A stretch of DNA of 25,198 nt from Mesotaenium endlicherianum (Eukaryota > Streptophyta > Zygnematophyceae > Zygnematales > Mesotaeniaceae), in contig WELA01009966.1 in assembly GCA_009602735.1 (NCBI GenBank), positions 17,878 to 43,075 on the forward strand. The letters are read 5' to 3'. The translations under genes and the position numbers were made by a program. Below the pieces are notes generated by a model. That model ran no database searches, was not told the origin of the DNA, and worked only from the letters and a program-made list of their open reading frames with translations. Positions 1-7,803 of this stretch are shown one piece after another; positions within the stretch are counted from its first letter, which is position 1, and the number at the start of each line of letters is the position of its first letter.

Positions 1-1342
1 GACGTTGAACTCATAGTGNAGTGTCCATGACGTGTACGGAAGGCAGTCTTGTATTCATCCCCCTCAGCAATTCTGATTTGATGATAACCACTCTTGAGAT
101 CTATCTTACTGAACACCTTAGCGCCAGACAGGGTATCAAGCAAGTCCTCGATCCTGGGTAAAGCATACTTGTTCTTTACTGTAATTCTGTTCAGGGCTCT
201 GTAATCCACACACATCCGCATACTGCCATCCTTTTTCTTAACAAATAGGATAGGTGCGCCGTACGGTGATTTACTGGGAGAAATGTAACCAATTTCCTCC
301 AGCTCTGCAATCTGTGTTTTAAACTCCTCGCTCTCCACATAAGACAAGCCATACGTGCGTTGCCAAGGTGGCTGACTCCCAGGTAATAATCAATCCTATG
401 ATCTACTTCCCTTTTAGGGGGTAGTCCTGGAGGCATATTAAATACATCCGTGTACTGAGCAACAATTTTTGCAGCAGCAGGGTGCTCCGGAGGGCTTACC
501 TTTTTCTCAACCACTTCTTCAGGTTGAGGGGGTACCTCTCTTAGCAGCAAACAGAACATTCTGTCTTCCTTCTGGTTCCAGCTTTTGACGAACTCTATTG
601 CATTCAGCAACTTGCATCCTTCTGGAAGCCTCTTCTTTTCCTTCATTTGCCATCCACACAGGACAAGAGGAAGAGCACTGGTGGGTGCCAAGTCAGTCTG
701 CCCCATCACTGGCTCCTCTCACTTTAACTGTACCTCTGCTCCAACACACTTCAGCTTGATGTCTTTTAAGCCAGGACCTGCCTAGCACAAGGTCATAAAA
801 TTCAGTGTTGAGTACCTCAAATGTAAGCGTTTCAGTTAGAACTGCAATGCCAGAACCTAACTGGACCTCAATAGGCTTGGTTATAACTCCTCCCGGGATA
901 CTTGAGGCATCTCCAAGGAATATTTTTCTATTCCCTTGGGTGTCAGTAGGCAGCCTTAGCCGCTTAACTAAGTCCTTATGGATAAAAGTATGTGACGCCC
1001 CTCCGTCAACAAATGCCCTCACCTTCCTACCTGCAATCATGCAATGCAGTAGGATAGGGGGGACTGTCTTTTCCTGACTTTCGCATTGTTCTTCTGACGT
1101 AGCAAAGAAATGTTGGACATCAGGTGGAACAAGAGCATCCAGAGTGTGCACTCTCTGGACGTCTATATTGTTGATGGTCTCCTTCATCTGGTTGTCAGGC
1201 ATGAATAGTGAATCCAGTTCAGCAGGACCCATAATACCTGCTACGAGGGCAGCTAGTGACGACTCACTATCTCTAGCATCCTCACAGTCAGTAGACTGGA
1301 TTACTGACTGTTGCTGTCTTGTAAAGGCTGGTCTTTTCTCTC
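1..1342 (-). pseudogene. pol fragment (protease to N-terminal reverse transcriptase), frameshifted
   Basis: The minus-strand translation gives the aspartic protease segment with a DGGAS active site, then the linker, then the first part of reverse transcriptase. All are closely similar to the complete pol at 7785-11588. The protease part is open from about 1232 to 693. The frame then shifts near 700, and again near 380 where the RT region begins. The gag-pol overlap lies at about 1284-1345. Its stem-loop is preserved, but the slippery heptamer (1319-1325, minus strand) reads TTTACAA instead of TTTAAAA. The reading frame is broken at several points and the end is cut by the window edge, so no active polymerase can come from this copy. 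Confidence 0.88.
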
Positions 1343-1452
1343 GACCTTAGGAAGGTGCTTGACTGGACACTGCTCTCTGAAGTGACCTGGCTGCTGGCAA
1401 TGAAAGCAAATCGATTTTGCTGAGGCTGGTCTCGGCTTAGTCCTACCACNTC

Positions 1453-1457
1453 ACCAC
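1453..1457. repeat. Target-site duplication ACCAC, left
   Basis: ACCAC immediately precedes the TGTAAGG end of the solo LTR and is repeated immediately after its CTTTCA end at 2202-2206. Five base pairs is the usual duplication length for LTR-element integrases. Confidence 0.85.
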
Positions 1458-2201
1458 TGTAAGGTCATAGGTTTATGAAGTGCATTTTTGAGTATCATGA
1501 AAGTATGTTTTGATTGTATAGTAGTGTAGAGTGCATTTTTGTGGTCATTTGGATATAAAGTGCATCAAATTTGGTCAAGTATTGAGAGAGTTATGGATTT
1601 CCGAAATTTAATTAGTTTTGAGGTCGGTTGACGACTGTCCTTAATTCGCGGTGAGCGCGACCGTCGGATTGACCGACAGCGTCGAGCGATCTGGCCCGTT
1701 AGAATGAACTCGAACCTTCACGTAAGTTCGGCTGACGCGGAGTGCCGACTAGGTCGATTTACCTAGAAGTTTCGGTTTAGCCTAGCGCGTCTAAGATAGA
1801 ATATTCTAGTAATGTCGATGCATGTATGTGGACGTCAATTCGGCCTGACACGTCAGATTAGACTGATCTGGCTTACTCACGAATATTCTGGAAGGGACGA
1901 TTTGACGAACACTTAGGAAAATCCGTAGCTTCCTCCTAGGGGGGAGCACTTAGGCAAAAAATTATAAATAGGCATAACTTCTTTGTTTCTTATCAGTTTT
2001 CACTTCTGTAAATTTCTACGGGTTTGTAATGACAAGGCCCTTCATCCTACATCATTTGTGAGCAGTTTCTTGCTACTCAAAATGTTGAGTATTTTTCCTA
2101 AGCTTTGTTAGTGATATGCCGCTGCACTCTCTAGTATGATGGCAACTAGTTCCTTTCCTTGTGAGTCACTACGCTTCCACTAGGGCACTTTGCCCCTTTC
2201 A
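1458..2201 (+). mobile_element. Solo LTR of a second, unrelated LTR retrotransposon family
   Basis: This 744-bp block interrupts the minus-strand gag exactly inside the Gly-rich stretch before the zinc knuckle. It begins TGTAAGG and ends CCTTTCA, so the termini are imperfect inverted repeats (TGtAAGG/TGaAAGG). It is flanked by the 5-bp duplication ACCAC. It contains a TATA-like box, TTATAAATA, at 1962-1970, which fits a U3 promoter and sets the plus-strand orientation. No ORF of note and no internal region are present, so it is a solo LTR left by LTR-LTR recombination. It shares no obvious sequence with the 720-bp LTRs elsewhere in the window. Confidence 0.85.
1962..1970 (+). promoter_or_regulatory. 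TATA-like box of the solo LTR
   Basis: TTATAAATA lies about two thirds of the way into the solo LTR, followed by T-rich sequence. It is the expected place for the U3 core promoter. Activity is inferred only. Confidence 0.45.
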
Positions 2202-2206
2202 ACCAC
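2202..2206. repeat. Target-site duplication ACCAC, right
   Basis: Second copy of the 5-bp duplication bounding the solo LTR; gag sequence resumes directly after it. Confidence 0.85.
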
Positions 2207-3102
2207 CCCTTCCATAGCCACCTCGAGAGGAACCACCTCTACCTCTAGACTGAATAGCATTGTACTCTTACTCATACTCATCACCCTGATTATCCTCAGC
2301 CTGGTCTCCTCCAATTGCATTGTAGGAACCGTGGGGCTTCTTGACAATCTTAGACACCAAAGCATTACTCTGGCGCTTGTGATTGAACTGCTGCTGATCC
2401 CAGGCGTCAGCATCCTGGATCAAGTCAGCCAGTTTCATATTTCTGGGGAGGTTTCGGCTTGGGCTTACTAGGCCCTCGGCCACCACCACTAGTGGTTCGA
2501 GACCCCAGTTGGTCTCTGTCCCGAAGTAGGGACATTATGATTCTTTTGTCCTCCTGTTGAGACTGATACATGGTCGCCATTTGCGACTGCATCTGAACGA
2601 ACAATGCTCCCAAGTCTACACTCTGGGGTGGTAGATTAGCAAATGCAGCAGGAGCATTGACCTCTACTCGCTGAGTAGTGTCCTCAACAGTCCCTCTCGC
2701 TCCTGCAGCAGCAATTCCTGCCGCATTCAGCCGGTCACGTATTTGACCTAGGGGTACATTGAGTTGTACAGCAGGAGGTGGGTTCAGAACATTGGCCCTT
2801 GATGCCATAAGTTCTTCAACAGTGCGCTCGTCAGCTGGCTGTCCTTCCCTCCTTTCTGTATCTTCAACGGCCTTTGCTAATTGTTCAGCTTCTAGCCTGG
2901 CTCTCTCCTCCTCAGCTTGCTCTGCTGCGACTGCGGCAATAGCAGCTGCCTCATCTGCAGCCTCTCTAGCTGCAGTATTTGCTACTGCTTCAAAATAGGT
3001 ACGGTTTCCCGCTACATGGCTTTCCGCCTGGTTTTTGACATTCTCGTTATCCTGGTTCTCCATGTCTCGGGAGTTGCTAGTTCTAGACCTTGTCGTTACC
3101 AT
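2202..3102 (-). pseudogene. gag pseudogene (N-terminal part with internal deletion)
   Basis: The minus-strand reading starts at 3102 (MVTTRSRTSNS...) and follows the complete gag through the alanine/glutamate-rich coiled-coil region. It then ends prematurely at 2425 where about 430 bp, covering most of the capsid-like domain, are missing. Sequence for the [10 protein letters not shown] segment resumes in another frame and meets a nonsense codon (TAA where the complete copy has TAT) near 2268. The Gly/Arg-rich segment is then split by the solo LTR. The zinc knuckle continues beyond the insertion at about 1385-1452. It is non-functional as Gag. Confidence 0.9.
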
Positions 3103-3123
3103 ACAAAGAAGACTGTGATAACC

Positions 3124-3135
3124 GCTCCGATACCA
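3124..3135 (-). other. Primer binding site of the minus-strand copy
   Basis: Minus strand reads TGGTATCGGAGC, one nucleotide after the LTR end. It differs by one base from the common plant initiator-tRNA(Met) primer site TGGTATCAGAGC, and is identical to the site at 6292-6303. Confidence 0.8.
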
Positions 3136-3136
3136 C

Positions 3137-3857
3137 TGAAATGACTCGACTTACCAAATAGGCGATTAACAATTTATATAGATTTTTATAGCAGCAAGTA
3201 ATCTTTATGGTATTTTCCGTTAACTGGTTTAACGGCAAAGGACAACACACTAGCAGTAAATGATATTCGTCAGTCAAATGCGAGTAAACTAGCATCAATA
3301 ATGCAATTCAGTAAACTCATACATAAGCAAGGTTAGAAGACAGTGCGTATCAATGGCTTCTCGCCTTGGATTCAGATCTCTCTCAGTAAGCTGTACAGGA
3401 GAGTTGGCCTCGTTTTCGAATGCCGATCTCGAGAGCAATGCCTAGCATATGTACATGGAATGAGTTTACTGTTCAACGGTCAGTGCGATGGCACCGCCTA
3501 CCCGGGAGTTAACCACGTTGGTAGGACCTCGGTTAACCAAATCCACCGCCATCTCCCATCATCCCGAATCGCCATCCATCATAGGCATGTCATCTGGCCA
3601 TTCATCTAGCATACCACACTTAGATGCATATCGAGGCAGTTCGCTGCTACCGAGTACGGAAGTCAGCTGGCTGTCAAAGAATGTGTCAGCAAGCTGACTT
3701 AAGGTGACCTCAGCCCGCTACTTCCGGCCTGAGTCATTATACTGATATTAAGTATAAAGTCCAGCAGACTGATTGTTAACTAGAGTTCAGCAGGCTGAAC
3801 TTATTTAACTATATTATTTAAAGAATATTATGTCAACCACTATATTGATTCATTACA
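3137..3857 (-). repeat. LTR (721 bp) shared between two minus-strand internal regions
   Basis: Homologous along its whole length to the LTRs at 5571-6290 and 13682-14401. On the minus strand it starts TGTAATG at 3857 and ends TTTCA at 3137. One side continues into a primer binding site and gag; the other side carries a polypurine tract and ORF3-like sequence. It therefore serves as the 3' LTR of one internal region and the 5' LTR of another. Like the 3' LTR of the complete element, it lacks the TATATAA found in the 5' LTR of that element. Confidence 0.9.
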
Positions 3858-3868
3858 ATCCCTCCAAC
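3858..3868 (-). other. Polypurine tract next to the shared LTR
   Basis: Minus strand reads TTGGAGGGA plus one T directly before the LTR's TGTAATG. It corresponds to GTGGGAGGGA at 13671-13680 in the complete element and marks the 3' end of an internal region. Confidence 0.75.
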
Positions 3869-3874
3869 TTATCA

Positions 3875-3893
3875 TGTTGTCGCCTCGACAACA
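3875..3893 (-). repeat. Stem-loop upstream of the polypurine tract
   Basis: TGTTGTCG and CGACAACA flank a 3-nt loop, giving a perfect 8-bp stem. The same stem-loop occurs at 13646-13664 in the complete element although the surrounding sequence has diverged. Confidence 0.65.
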
Positions 3894-3942
3894 CTAACAC
3901 TAACAACAGCGTGCTGTCCCTCTTATCCCCAGCCTCCTGCCC

Positions 3943-4150
3943 TTAGGAGGGAGATGTCCCTGAGGCCCTATACTCAGGGGAGCCAGACCTCCTCCTGTCT
4001 TGGGTTCTTCTGAAGCCTGTCAGAGAAGGAGGTTCCGTGTAAGGACCCGGCGGAGAACGCAATAACTGGGCTGTTTCCTCCTGCACAGACTGAAACTGAA
4101 GGGAGGCAGCCTTCTCCTGGGCAGCCCTCAAACACTGAGATCAGAGACTG
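3943..4150 (-). pseudogene. C-terminal fragment of a diverged ORF3
   Basis: The minus-strand frame ending at 3943 encodes a run with LRSPPGP, then TGFRR, then an Arg/Ser/Pro-rich tail ending GTSPS. The C-terminus of the ORF3 at 11856-13568 has the same order: LRSPRGP, TGFFRR, an Arg/Ser/Pro tail and GTTP. Both stop codons sit at a comparable distance before the polypurine tract. The match is clearly weaker than that of the LTRs. It fades above about 4150, so only the last 60 or so codons can be recognised. It shows that ORF3 is a regular part of this family rather than a one-off insertion. Confidence 0.6.
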
Positions 4151-5565
4151 AGTCTTCTCCACTAACCCCTTCGTAGTAAGGCTGGTAAGCACGCCCACTA
4201 CGAGTAGGCATATGCTGAAGATTCTAATTGCGTGCAGGCAAAGAGAGACCTTTTTAGAAGTAAGGAGTGTGAACTCTCCAGAGTGAGCACCTCAAGATTG
4301 TAATCTGGTAGGAAAACAACTAATGAAGTCTGGCCCAAAAGACCACCGGAAGCACATCATGATCTTCAAGAGTAGTCCTATGGCAGAGGGTATAAGCTGT
4401 CACTTTGCTCACCACTTATGAAGTTCTTCTAGTGACTGGAAGCCAGCAAGGCTTGCTCTTCACAAGAGAGAGAGTAAGTGGTCCTGAAAACACACGAGAT
4501 AAAAGTGTAAGCTCTACTAATAATCTCTGTGACTTACAACTGGCATATTGGGGACTTCTAAAAAGATGTTCCTCTAGGGACATCTCTAGCACTTACACTC
4601 CTGGAAACCCGGCGTCGTATGCGGCGGATACAATGCATGTAGTCACTCTAGGAGGCTCTCCTATGTCCACTAATGTGTACAAGGCATGTACTAGCACTCC
4701 TATAGGCTAAGCATAACTCAAAACCAATCAACGCAAAGCACGTAAAATATGCTAAGGGTCTCTCATTGGTGGAGCTTACCTTGGGTAGTTCTACCTAGAT
4801 AGCGCCTCAAAAGTGAATCTGGAACTTGAGGAAGCTTCCTCTAGGAGTAGATGATGTAGTCACCAAGTTATAGCCTCAATGATGCACTTATACTACGGCA
4901 ATGCAAGACTTATGTAGTCTAAAGGGCTCGCGGATTTGTGCGCACAAAGCTAGGGATCCTTGGGGTCACGAATAGTCAACATTGTCACCTTTGGGTGCAT
5001 TGAGTCACAAGTTGGCCATTTGGTGTGATTCCGCTAGGTGTCAAAAGGGGTGCGGACTAGATCGCGTCTATCTAGCTCGATAATTAACCAAATGACGCGA
5101 AACCGGTGCCATTCGAAAGATGCTTCGACGCGCTACACTTTGGTGACTTGGAAATCTAGAGAAGGTCAACATATGGATGCGTAAAGTCAATGCAAAGTTG
5201 GTCTTTCTAGGTTGATGGTTCACACACGTAGAGCTTGGTTGTGTATGTCAACCTCGACTTAATAAATCATGAAAGAGTAAATGTAGTAGATGCATCAAAA
5301 AGTGTGTATTTTGGTGGGCCATCTAGTGTTAAGAGGGGAAAAATGTCGGGCGCCTCACAAATCACATAGTAGAGAGTGATAAGAGTACTAGTATTTACAC
5401 CGATTTGTTGGCTTCAGTGAGCTAAGTGCCTCTCTCTTAACTAATGAGGTTAGAATCAGTAAGGGCTTTTGCTCGCTTAAGGTCTCTGCGTATGTACGCT
5501 TTTCGTACTTCAAAATTTGATGTGTACGTGTTCGATTGGGATTGACACGAAAGCGTTTGATGTGG
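4151..5565. other. Unassigned stretch without a recognisable gene
   Basis: About 1.4 kb of moderately AT-rich DNA with no convincing coding region on either strand. The longest open frame (4405-4710, plus) has no recognisable motif. It lies between the diverged ORF3 fragment and the target duplication of the complete element. Near its right end, a purine run (AAGAGGGGAAAAA, 5331-5343) is followed by TGTCGGG, which resembles a polypurine tract/LTR junction of yet another element; that reading is tentative. Confidence 0.4.
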
Positions 5566-5570
5566 CTCTG
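5566..5570. repeat. Target-site duplication CTCTG, left
   Basis: CTCTG directly before the 5' LTR, repeated at 14402-14406 directly after the 3' LTR. Confidence 0.93.
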
Positions 5571-5625
5571 TGTAATGAATCAGTATATTAGTGGATATAA
5601 TATCATTTAAATATAATAGTTAATT

Positions 5626-5766
5626 AAGTTCAGCCTGCTGAACTTTAGTTAATAGTCAGTCTGCTGGACTTTACATAATTATCAGTTTGCTGACTCAGTC
5701 AAAAAGCAGCAGGCTGAAAGTCTATATAAGTCAGCTTGCTGACACATTCTTTGACAGCAAGCTGAC
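5626..5766 (+). promoter_or_regulatory. Dyad-rich U3 promoter region with TATA box
   Basis: A 20-bp near-perfect palindrome, AAGTTCAGC-CT-GCTGAACTT, lies at 5626-5645. Related CAG(C/T)NTGCTG dyads follow at about 5656, 5682 and 5706. At 5730-5741 and 5755-5766 the 12-bp arms GTCAGCTTGCTG and CAGCAAGCTGAC can form a hairpin directly downstream of TATATAA (5723-5729). Repeated copies of one dyad in a promoter look like binding sites for a dimeric host factor; this is inference. Confidence 0.5.
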
Positions 5767-6271
5767 TTCCGTACTCGGTAGCAGCGAACTGCCTTGATAT
5801 GCATCTAAGTGCGATATGCTAGATGAATAGCCAGATGACATCCCTATGATGGATGGCTATTCGGGATGATGGGAGATGGCGGTGGATTTGGTTAACCGAG
5901 GTCCTACCAACGTGGTTAACTCCCGGGTAGGCGGTGCCATCGCACTGACCGTTGAACAGTAAACTCATTCCATGTACATATGCTAGGCATTGCTCTCGAG
6001 TTCGGCATTCGGAAACGAGGCCAACTCTCTTGTACAGCTTACTGAGAGAGATCTGAATCCAAGGCGAGAAGCCATTGATACGCACTGTCTTCTAACCTTG
6101 CTTATGTATGAGTTTACTGATTTGCATTATTGATGCTAGTTTACTCGCATTTGACTTACGAGTATTATTCCCTGCTAGTGTATTGTCCTTTGCCGTTTAA
6201 CTAGTTAACGGAAATACCATAAAGATTACTTGCTGATATAAAGATCTTTATTAATTGTTAATCGCCTATTT

Positions 6272-6278
6272 GGTAAGT
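6272..6278 (+). promoter_or_regulatory. Consensus 5' splice site in U5 (G|GTAAGT)
   Basis: GGTAAGT with the GT at 6273-6274 lies 18 nt before the LTR end and so inside the leader of the genomic RNA. It is retained in all three LTRs of the window. Paired with the acceptor at 11853-11854 it would remove gag and pol and place the ORF3 start at the beginning of the second exon. Confidence 0.5.
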
Positions 6279-6291
6279 CGATTCATTTCAG

Positions 6292-6303
6292 TGGTATCGG
6301 AGC
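6292..6303 (+). other. Primer binding site (initiator tRNA-Met type)
   Basis: TGGTATCGGAGC, one nucleotide after the 5' LTR. One mismatch from TGGTATCAGAGC, the usual plant LTR-element primer site complementary to initiator tRNA(Met). Confidence 0.88.
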
Positions 6304-6324
6304 AGTTATCACAGTCTTCTTTGT

Positions 6325-7803
6325 ATGGTAAGGACAAGGTCTCAAACTAGCAACTCCCGAGACATGGAGAACCAGGATAACGAGAATGTCGAAAACCAGG
6401 CGGAAAGCCATGTAGCGGGAAACCGTACCTATTCGGAAGCAGTAGCGGATACTGCAGCTAGGGAGGCTGCAGATGAGGCAGCTGCTATTGCCTCAGTCGC
6501 AGCTCAGCAAGCTGAGGAGGAGATAGCCAGACTAGAAGCTGAACAAGTAGCAAAGGCCGCTGAAGATATACAAAGGAGGGAAGGACAGCCAGCTGACGAG
6601 CGCACTGTTGAAGAACTTATGGCATCAAGGGCCAATGTTCTGAACCCACCTCCTGCCGTACAACTCAATGTACCCCTAGGTCAAATACGTGACCGGCTGA
6701 ATGCGGCAGGAATTGCTGCTGCAGGAGCAAGAGGGATTGTTGAGGACACTACTCAGCGAGTAGATGCCAATGCTGCTGCTGCATTTGCTAATCTACCACC
6801 CCAAAATGTAGACTTGGGAGCATTGTTCGTTCAGATGCAGTCGCAAATGGCGACCATGTATCAGTCCCAGCAGGAGGACAAAAGAATCATAATGTCCCTA
6901 CTCCGGGACAGAGACCAACTGGGGTCTCACACCACTAGTGGTGGTGGCCGAGGGCCTAGTAAGCCCAAGCCGAAACCTCCCCAGGACTATGATCCTGAGG
7001 GAAACAGAAAATATTACCTGATCAAGTTTCTCGCGGATGTTGAGCAGTGGCTGGAGAACTACCCAGAACTGCAAGATTACGAGAAGGTCAGGCACACCGG
7101 TGCGCTACTGAAAGGCAGTGCCGCAGACTGGTGGCTTTACTGGAAGGAAGAGCGTAAGGCTCGGCAACTCGGTGACCCTACGTGGGTAGAGTTTGTCGAG
7201 AAGTTGCATGAGAAGTTTGATGTCATCAACCAGCAGGAGAAAGCTATCTATGCGATGATCTCCCTGACACTGAAGCAGACCACTTCAGTTGCTGAGTTTG
7301 CTCAAAAGTTCCAAGAGAACATGATGAAGCAGCCGGATTTGCCAGAACGGTATAGGATAGCATACTTCAGGTATGGCTTGAAGTCCAAGGTCTCTGGTCA
7401 TTTTGCTGAGAAACTGGCTGACTTGATCCAGGATGCTGACGCCTGGGATCAGCAGCAGTTCAATCACAAGCGCCAGAGTAACCGCCAGAGTAACGCTTTG
7501 GTGTCTAAGATTGTCAAAAAGCCCCACGGTTCCTACAATGCAGTTGAAGGAGACCAGGCTGAGGATAATCAGGGTGATGAATATGAGTATGAGTACAATG
7601 CTATTCAGTCTAGAGGTAGAGGTGGTCCCTCTCGAGGTGGCTATGGAAGGGGTGGTGGTAGGACTAAGCCGAGACCAGCCTCAGCAAAATCTACTTGCTA
7701 CCATTGTCAGCAGAAAGGCCACTACAGAGAACAGTGTCCGGTCAAGCACCTGCCTAAGGTCGAGAGAAAAGACCAGCCTTTAAAAGACAGCAACAGTCAG
7801 TAA
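6325..7803 (+). CDS. gag: Gag polyprotein
   Basis: A 492-aa structural protein that would form the virus-like particle and package the element's RNA. The N-terminal 110 residues or so are rich in Ala, Glu and Gln and should form a helical coiled coil. Residues around 230-370 carry the retrotransposon-gag (capsid-like) domain, with [13 protein letters not shown], the [10 protein letters not shown] tryptophans, and FAQKF. A Gly/Arg-rich basic stretch (about 425-450) precedes a CCHC zinc knuckle (C458, C461, H466, C471). The start at 6325 is the first ATG after the primer binding site in this frame. A 12-bp duplication gives RQSNRQSN near residue 390, absent from the left copy. It ends inside the overlap with pol, next to a frameshift signal. 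Confidence 0.95.
   Translation: MVRTRSQTSNSRDMENQDNENVENQAESHVAGNRTYSEAVADTAAREAADEAAAIASVAAQQAEEEIARLEAEQVAKAAEDIQRREGQPADERTVEELMASRANVLNPPPAVQLNVPLGQIRDRLNAAGIAAAGARGIVEDTTQRVDANAAAAFANLPPQNVDLGALFVQMQSQMATMYQSQQEDKRIIMSLLRDRDQLGSHTTSGGGRGPSKPKPKPPQDYDPEGNRKYYLIKFLADVEQWLENYPELQDYEKVRHTGALLKGSAADWWLYWKEERKARQLGDPTWVEFVEKLHEKFDVINQQEKAIYAMISLTLKQTTSVAEFAQKFQENMMKQPDLPERYRIAYFRYGLKSKVSGHFAEKLADLIQDADAWDQQQFNHKRQSNRQSNALVSKIVKKPHGSYNAVEGDQAEDNQGDEYEYEYNAIQSRGRGGPSRGGYGRGGGRTKPRPASAKSTCYHCQQKGHYREQCPVKHLPKVERKDQPLKDSNSQ
7779..7785 (+). promoter_or_regulatory. -1 frameshift slippery heptamer T TTA AAA
   Basis: TTTAAAA is in the correct gag register for the X XXY YYZ rule (gag codons TTA AAA preceded by T). 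It lies inside the 46-nt window where gag and pol are both open (7758-7803). A -1 slip continues as AGA CAG CAA in pol. A stem-loop starts 7 nt downstream. Confidence 0.8.

Larger units (their letters stand above)
1..3135 (-). mobile_element. Decayed Ty3/gypsy chromovirus copy, minus strand, truncated by window start
   Basis: Read on the minus strand, this stretch matches the complete element at 5571-14401 from the primer binding site through gag, protease and the start of reverse transcriptase. The counterpart of position 1 is about 9095 of the complete copy. It has frameshifts, a nonsense mutation, a deletion of roughly 430 bp in gag and a 744-bp solo LTR inserted in gag. It lacks the 12-bp duplication in gag (RQSN repeated) seen in the complete copy, so it is not a simple recent duplicate. 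The rest of pol lies outside the window. Confidence 0.9.
5571..6290 (+). repeat. 5' LTR (720 bp)
   Basis: Starts TGTAATG, ends TTTCA, one nucleotide before the primer binding site. U3 contains a dense cluster of CAGCNNGCTG-like dyads (5626-5766) and a TATATAA at 5723-5729. The U5 end contains a consensus 5' splice site G|GTAAGT at 6272/6273. Nearly identical to 13682-14401. Confidence 0.95.

Noticed and set aside
6325..6335. Donor-like ATG|GTAAGG at the gag start
   Set aside because: Joining it to the ORF3 acceptor would put the gag ATG out of frame with ORF3, and the left copy has GTAACG. The U5 donor fits better.
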